Source: Branchiostoma lanceolatum
Lineage: Eukaryota > Chordata > Leptocardii > Amphioxiformes > Branchiostomatidae
Length of the DNA: 64,000 nt
Assembly: GCF_035083965.1 (NCBI RefSeq)
Contig: NC_089729.1
Location: 14,682,964 to 14,746,963 of the forward strand
Reading direction: 5' to 3'
Numbering within the stretch: the stretch's first letter is position 1; each line of letters starts with the position of its first letter. The position numbers and the translations under genes are program-made. Of the stretch, positions 58,979-64,000 are shown piece by piece. The notes beneath the pieces are model-generated. The model was not told where the DNA came from. It ran no database searches and saw nothing but the letters and a program-made list of their open reading frames with translations.

Positions 58979-60340
58979 CCGTCTTAGAATTATCTTAAAG
59001 GTATTAAGGAGTATGCAAGACCCTCACTTGCGATCTCAAATTATCATATGCATCAGATTAAAAAATGCCAGAGAGGTTGACATTTTTCGATTTACCAAAC
59101 GAAAGACCTGGCCATGACAATGCGCAGATAGCGATGAAAGCACACCGCCTGGCGAGAGTTTGCGGAAGTGCACCAGTATGGCGCTTGAGCCGAGAGCCTC
59201 GATTCTTGCTTTCATAAAATGAATGGGATGATTTTAATACTAATACAGATATATGCTTATAATCTAATTTTTGTAAATATCGGCACATGGTATTGCTGAG
59301 TGCAGGCATTGTATTCGGCAAAGTTCTTCAATTTAACCATATCATATCTAGGCTTTAAGAAATTCAGCACTGTGCTTTAAAGACATTTCTCACTTTCACT
59401 TAATGACTATCACTATCTGTTCAAAAAGATTCAATATGTTCCTATAGCAAAATAAAAGATCTTACAACAATGTAAAAAAAGTCTACATTTGAAAACCTGT
59501 TTAATGTATTGCTTGTTCTTATATGCTACAGCATTACGTCTTCAATCAATGTGCACTATAGAGTGTCAAAAGTGATGATTATCTTCTATTGTAACTTGCA
59601 TCTTCCGTTTGGACGACAGTATGTGTTGATATGACAACCAATGCTTCCTTTATTCTGGGTATCTCTCTGTTTTGTAATATCTTACAGAATATATTATGTG
59701 GATTTTGGTGAGTTCTAAATGAAATGTACTTGTTTTCTATAGTATATCCTATTTCTGTTATCGACAATATTGTTGCTGTGATAGAGAGCACCAAATATTT
59801 GCAATAGTTTTGTCTGATTGAAACAAGGATGATATCAGTAAATAAATTCATAAAAAATTTATACCAATTCTAACAGTTTCCCTTTGTTTTCATCTGTTGT
59901 ATTCATTTCAACTGTGATGTTACGTTAGCATCTACCCTTTACTCGTCCCTTCATGAAAACGAAGATTTACCATTATTTATTTGCTATGTATATGTATAAT
60001 TTTTATATACAACTGAATTCCATGTCACCTCCTAGGTTTGTATTCTGTATACCCGTCATATATAGTATCCTTCATTCGGCCGAAGGGACTAGACATAGTA
60101 TCCGAGATTGATTAATAGATACATACATTTTTATAGTACTGTATATATATACCAGACAAGCCGAACTTTATCATTCACCCTTTATTCCGAATAATGATTA
60201 CACAAATATCTCATCAATACTGTTCACTTAATACAACTTAACTTGATACACAATTACAATTGACACAAGAACTATGGCGCCAATTGTTCTACGAAATTAA
60301 CATATTCAAACGGCTTTGAAAAAAAAATAGAGTCGTTTAT
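58979..60340. other. 3' UTR of the GPCR and non-coding spacer
   Basis: AATAAA at 59451-59456 is a plausible cleavage signal for the + receptor. Beyond it the sequence is AT-rich without recognised features. Confidence 0.4.
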
Positions 60341-60527
60341 CGAAATCTTGTCTTTCCATCACAACAATAGTTATAATGGTTTTAAATGGTCAGAAATAAC
60401 CCGTGCAATTGCAGCCTTTCTAGTGCTGAATTGGTGCAGGGTTTACAATCACATAATACACATGGTCAACAGATACATATTTGCTCCAAACTTGCACTTG
60501 TCGCAATTGTCTGGGCGGCTGCCAGCG

Positions 60528-60673
60528 CCACCAGGTGATCTCAATACAACCTTATCCAACCGAAGTCAGGTACCATTTACACCTGAGTGCAGTGAGGAAA
60601 GTCGTGTCAAGTGCCTTTCCCAAGGGCACAACATCGAGGTTCTGGGCGAAACACCCTACCGATTGCGCCACAC
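60528..60673 (-). mobile_element. tRNA-derived SINE-like element
   Basis: On - it starts GTGGCGCAATCGGTAGGGTG (A-box-like), then TTGTGCCCTTGGGAAAGGCA and ACTCAGGTGTAAATGGTACC. I recognise these as a SINE body shared by many marine invertebrates. It abuts the LINE remnant that follows. Confidence 0.7.
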
Positions 60674-60699
60674 GAAGCGACACAAAATGCCACGTTACA

Positions 60700-61255
60700 A
60701 CAACAGTCATATATAACTACCTTAAACAAGAATTATAAGCAAGAAAATTACATTTCAAACATTAAGAGCCTTGACGTACGTAGGGCAATCCCAAAACTCA
60801 GAATTGGCTTTCATAAATTAAGTATAGAAACGAGGAGATTTCAAAAACTTCCTATCGACCAGAGGGTTTGTCCATTTTGTCCAGATGTAGTTGAAGACGA
60901 CTATCACTATTTGATTGTATGTCCCAGATATTTTGATATACGTAATTCACTATACTCAATGCTATCGTCGGATTTACCAGGATTTATCTCAATGGACTTG
61001 AATAGCAAATTTAAGTACATAATGACATGTGACAACCCATGCATGGTGTACATTGGGAAGTATATCAAAGAATGTATAGACGTTAGAAACTCCTCCAATG
61101 ATTGTAAAATCCCATTGTCATCCCATACTACTACATACACCATATTGTATAAGATAGACTGATTAGCCTAATAGAATGTTATCTATGTACCAGTGAATGC
61201 CATACCTTGTACCTTGTACAATTGTTGTGCAATAAAGTTATGTTATGTTATAACA
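60700..61255 (+). pseudogene. LINE ORF2 C-terminal fragment with 3' tail
   Basis: The open frame to 61162 encodes KLRIGFHKLSIETRRFQKLP, then RVCPFCPDVVEDDYHYLIVC and PRYFDIR. This is the C..C....ED..H.....C.R pattern ending many non-LTR retrotransposon polyproteins. After the stop there is a TTGTGCAATAAAGTTATGTT tail ending in ATGTT repeats (61230-61255). The earlier part of the element is missing. Confidence 0.75.
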
Positions 61256-61629
61256 GAGGACTCGAGATCAGTACAGCATTTAATGCAATGATATCTTTGA
61301 AAACAAGACCAAATGTGTTAAAGGAAACTGAAAGTAACGAATATAACACTCTTCACAAGAGAAGTACAGAAGTACATCTAAATATTCGAAGTAAATATAT
61401 GATACACCTATAGAATGATATACAGTATAATGTTCCCCATCAAAGAAAGAAAAGACAGTATAGACACTTACAAGTTACTAGTATCATAGGCAAAGCAATA
61501 GAACAATGTATTGGATGGAACTCGGTATATAGGATGACCTGTTTAACCTTTAATCTTTGTAGTTACGGTACCGCGTTCGTTTTGTAACTCTTCACACCAT
61601 TTCTATATTATTTATCAGATATTTAACGT

Positions 61630-61740
61630 GCTTATTGGGGGTTTGAACCTCGGTCTATCATTGAAATCATTAGATATGTATAAATAAGACCCCATATGGC
61701 GAGTGGTAAGCTCATTAATCACTACGCCACAGGGCTACCT
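61630..61740 (-). mobile_element. Possible tRNA-derived SINE head
   Basis: On -, TGTGGCGTAGTGATTAATGA resembles an A box and GAGGTTCAAACCCCC a B box. They are too far apart for a tRNA and no cloverleaf forms. Confidence 0.4.
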
Positions 61741-62059
61741 AATCACATTTCATGCTGCGGTTTCGCGGAAAAAGCATTTAGCATAAGGATTGTCCCATTT
61801 CAAATGTTATGCTTGAAATGAATCTCGTATAGTCGTCCTAAACACTTTTGCCCACAACCCCATTTAGGCAGCTACTATGAAGCTAAATGTATTGCTAACC
61901 GTAAATGCACATTAATTTCTACGTGTGTAGAATCTATAATGATTACGCAGAGAATAGCCTTAGAATTTTCAACTCACGATTTTTTTTTTATCGGACGTCA
62001 TTGGCCCCTCGGCTATACTTTGTTCGCAGCTAGATATACAAAGGTTAGGTATGTCAGGT

Positions 62060-62165
62060 CGTTCAGTGTAATATAACCAGCTGCTTTCACGCCGCTTGCC
62101 TGTGAAGCTGGTGTGTTACGCCGATGGGTGATTATACTGGATATACAAATGCAGATTCTTAAAAA
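62060..62165. repeat. Dispersed repeat, copy 2
   Basis: TAATATAACCAGCTGCTTTC, GAAGCTGGTGTGTTACGCCG and GATTATACTGGATATACAAA match the block at 2925-3050. Confidence 0.65.
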
Positions 62166-62169
62166 AAGC

Positions 62170-62897
62170 TTCTATAGGTACTTGATACTACCTACAGAAC
62201 TATGGTTCAAAAAGTAGATCAAAGCAAGTAAGAAGAAGCAAATAGATGTCAGCATTTACATGACACTACGTCAATGAGTTACATATGAAATATGATATGC
62301 TTTTACAAGGGGACCAGGTCAAATGAACGTTTCATGATATGCCTTTTGTACAATGTAGTTTTGTAGTTTTATTTATTTATTCATCTTTAGGGTAGTCCCT
62401 TCAGTTAACATTGTAACTGATTTCCAAGGGAGCCCTTAGTAGTGTAGTAAAGGCCACTCTGAAGGCGCAATCTTCACTATCACAGAAATCAATAAGAAGT
62501 TGTGATGATGGATCCGCTCTTTCATCTAATTCGCATAAAACATTGCGAATGATTGATATAAGTTGAAGGTCGTTTTAGAGTCGATTTACATGTCTCGAAC
62601 TTGGATGCATGATTTGAACTTGAGTCAGTCAAACCAACAACATTTCATTCAAAAACAGCGATGAATAAAATAAAAAGGAACTAGGAAAATCATTTGGCAA
62701 CAAGGATTTGTGGCAATGTGAGATATCTTTTTTAGAGTTTGTACAAGTTGTTTGATTTTGATATGCGTTTTGGAAGGAATAGATAAATGCCATTTGAAAT
62801 TTGAAAGATCACCAAGTCATTTAGATTTATATGTTTTGAAGGTGTGCGTGGCTCGGTCGCTATTGAGACTTCCTTTCGCCACATTGAATTTCTATTT
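62170..62897. other. Probable 3' UTR and spacer of the - strand GPCR
   Basis: Non-coding. On - a run of AATAAATAAA-type signals (about 62368-62382) could serve for polyadenylation of the receptor ending at 62898. Confidence 0.35.
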
Positions 62898-63854
62898 TTA
62901 TACCGTTCGGAAAGTAGAGGGAAATGCGACCATGGGCCTGTCTCTACCGAAGACGCTGTCGTTTCCGGCGGAGTAATACACAGCACCTCGGCCCAAGTTA
63001 AGATCTCTTAGCAAAATTGCATCATCTATCGGTGCAGGCAGGATACGTTGTTTCCTGCAATCTCTGCAGAACAGCATATCCACTGCGTGTTTTCTGAACT
63101 TGGCACTGAATGAGAGGTATATGAAGGGGTTAATGCAGCTGTTGGCATAGCCGAGGCAGATACTGACAAAGTAAGCCACGAGGAAAGCGTAGGAAGGACC
63201 CGAGCTCATCTGCATATTGACCAGCGCGATGACGTAATAGGGGAGCCAACACACCAAGAAAACAATGACCACCACCAGAACCATCTTAGCCACTTTCTTT
63301 GTTTTCTTTTCCGCGTTTGACGCCGCTGGGTTCACTACCTGTTTGAGCTTACGGAACACGTTGGCATAGCAAAAGGTGATGATGACAATAGGGATGGCGA
63401 AAGCCAGGATGAACTGGTAGATGGTGAACCAGTAGATGTCTTTAGCTTCGGGGAAACTGATCTCACAAACACGCAATCCGTTTGGGTAGGTGATCTGTCG
63501 AGCGAAAGCTAGGACGGGAGAGATAGAAGCAAGGGAGGCAACCCAAACGCCAATGTTGGTGATGATGGCTACCTTACGGGTGCGAAAGGATATGGAACGA
63601 AAGGGATGGCTGATGGCAAGGTAGCGGTCAATGCTCATGGTGGTCAGTATGTAGACACTAGCGAACTGGTTGTTGCTGTCTAAGGTGTAGACGATCTTGC
63701 ACATCGCCGAGCCGAAGGTCCACTCGTCCGAGATGAACTGTTGGGCGAAGAACGGGATCCCGATGAGGAAGAGCTCGTCAGCCAGGGCGAGGTTAAAGAT
63801 GAAGATGTCGGAGGGGGTGCGGAGCTTGGTGTGCCGAATCATCACGTACATCAC
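62898..63854 (-). CDS. MCH-receptor-like class A GPCR, last coding exon (5' part outside)
   Basis: One exon of 957 nt (318 codons) from within TM1 to a TAA. Read on -, it follows a good acceptor (ACAATTTTCAG at 63855-63865), so the GTG at its edge is an exon border, not a start. The N-terminus and first half of TM1 lie beyond the window. Landmarks by fragment residue: LALAD 22-26, Cys52 and Cys130 (disulphide), Asp59 in TM3, DRY 76-78, CWLP 202-205, NPFIY 242-246 and a basic third loop (NAEKKTKKVAK). It is closely similar to the + receptor at 47339-58978 (both have IFIFNLALADELF and WVAS), including MCHR-like WFTIYQFILAFAIP. Unlike that gene, it has no intron after TM1. Expected to be a plasma-membrane peptide receptor; the ligand could be of MCH, somatostatin or allatostatin-C type. 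Confidence 0.88.
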   Translation of the reverse strand: MMYVMIRHTKLRTPSDIFIFNLALADELFLIGIPFFAQQFISDEWTFGSAMCKIVYTLDSNNQFASVYILTTMSIDRYLAISHPFRSISFRTRKVAIITNIGVWVASLASISPVLAFARQITYPNGLRVCEISFPEAKDIYWFTIYQFILAFAIPIVIITFCYANVFRKLKQVVNPAASNAEKKTKKVAKMVLVVVIVFLVCWLPYYVIALVNMQMSSGPSYAFLVAYFVSICLGYANSCINPFIYLSFSAKFRKHAVDMLFCRDCRKQRILPAPIDDAILLRDLNLGRGAVYYSAGNDSVFGRDRPMVAFPSTFRTV

Positions 63855-64000
63855 CTGAAAATTGTCACAGGACGTTACGGCGATTGTTATCGAGAATATT
63901 TGACGAAAACATAATTATGAATCCTAATTCTTTAAAAGCTCAGGAAAAAAACGCGAAGACATTCTGAATAATGACACTTAATGTATAGCCTATAGGAGCA

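Noticed and set aside
62898-63854. GTG at 63854 as a translation start of the - strand receptor
   Set aside because: It directly follows a strong splice acceptor and falls within TM1; the N-terminus must be in an upstream exon outside the window.

Overview
The window looks like nuclear DNA of an invertebrate chordate, most likely an amphioxus (Branchiostoma). It is AT-rich, with short protein-coding exons separated by GT-AG introns, a chordate-type gene set (FBXL16-like, ependymin-related, melanin-concentrating-hormone-receptor-like) and a dense background of small non-autonomous DNA elements, SINE-like and LINE fragments, and microsatellites. No bacterial, plasmid, phage or CRISPR features were seen. 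The species call is an inference. Exon borders were placed by eye from splice consensus, reading phase and agreement between paralogues.

Layout. (1) 1-8.7 kb: no gene recognised; repeats and palindromic elements, upstream of or inside an FBXL16 intron. (2) 8.7-12.5 kb: the last two coding exons and probable 3' UTR of an FBXL16-type F-box/leucine-rich-repeat gene on the + strand. (3) 12.5-16.1 kb: two palindromic elements sharing an end sequence, and an internally deleted Ty3/gypsy-type retroelement. (4) About 15.2-34.3 kb: a tandem array of ependymin-related genes, all on + and each with seven exons in the same phases (17450-21038, 25270-28145, 30029-32502). A fossil copy lies at 22.9-24.0 kb and the start of another truncated repeat unit at 34.0-34.3 kb. 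Each unit also carries recognisable upstream, intronic and 3' sequence, so the array arose by segmental duplication. (5) 34.3-46.9 kb: gene-poor and repeat-rich (interlocking inverted repeats, TTAA- and TA-flanked elements, LINE 3' ends, a local segmental duplication). (6) 47.3-59.5 kb: a five-exon class A GPCR of the melanin-concentrating hormone receptor type on +, with an 8.3 kb first intron. (7) 59.5-62.9 kb: SINE and LINE remnants. (8) 62.9-64.0 kb: the last exon of a second, related GPCR on -, convergent with the first.

Function. The array would make several secreted ependymin-family glycoproteins. The first gene seems to have lost the last splice acceptor used by its sisters and may instead end in a hydrophobic tail coded by former intron sequence. 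Its promoter carries a duplicated TGAC-TCA/TGAGTCA module, which gene 2 has once and gene 3 has lost. The two GPCRs look like locally duplicated peptide-hormone receptors with different intron positions. FBXL16, the ependymin-related genes and the receptors show no operon-like or pathway link.
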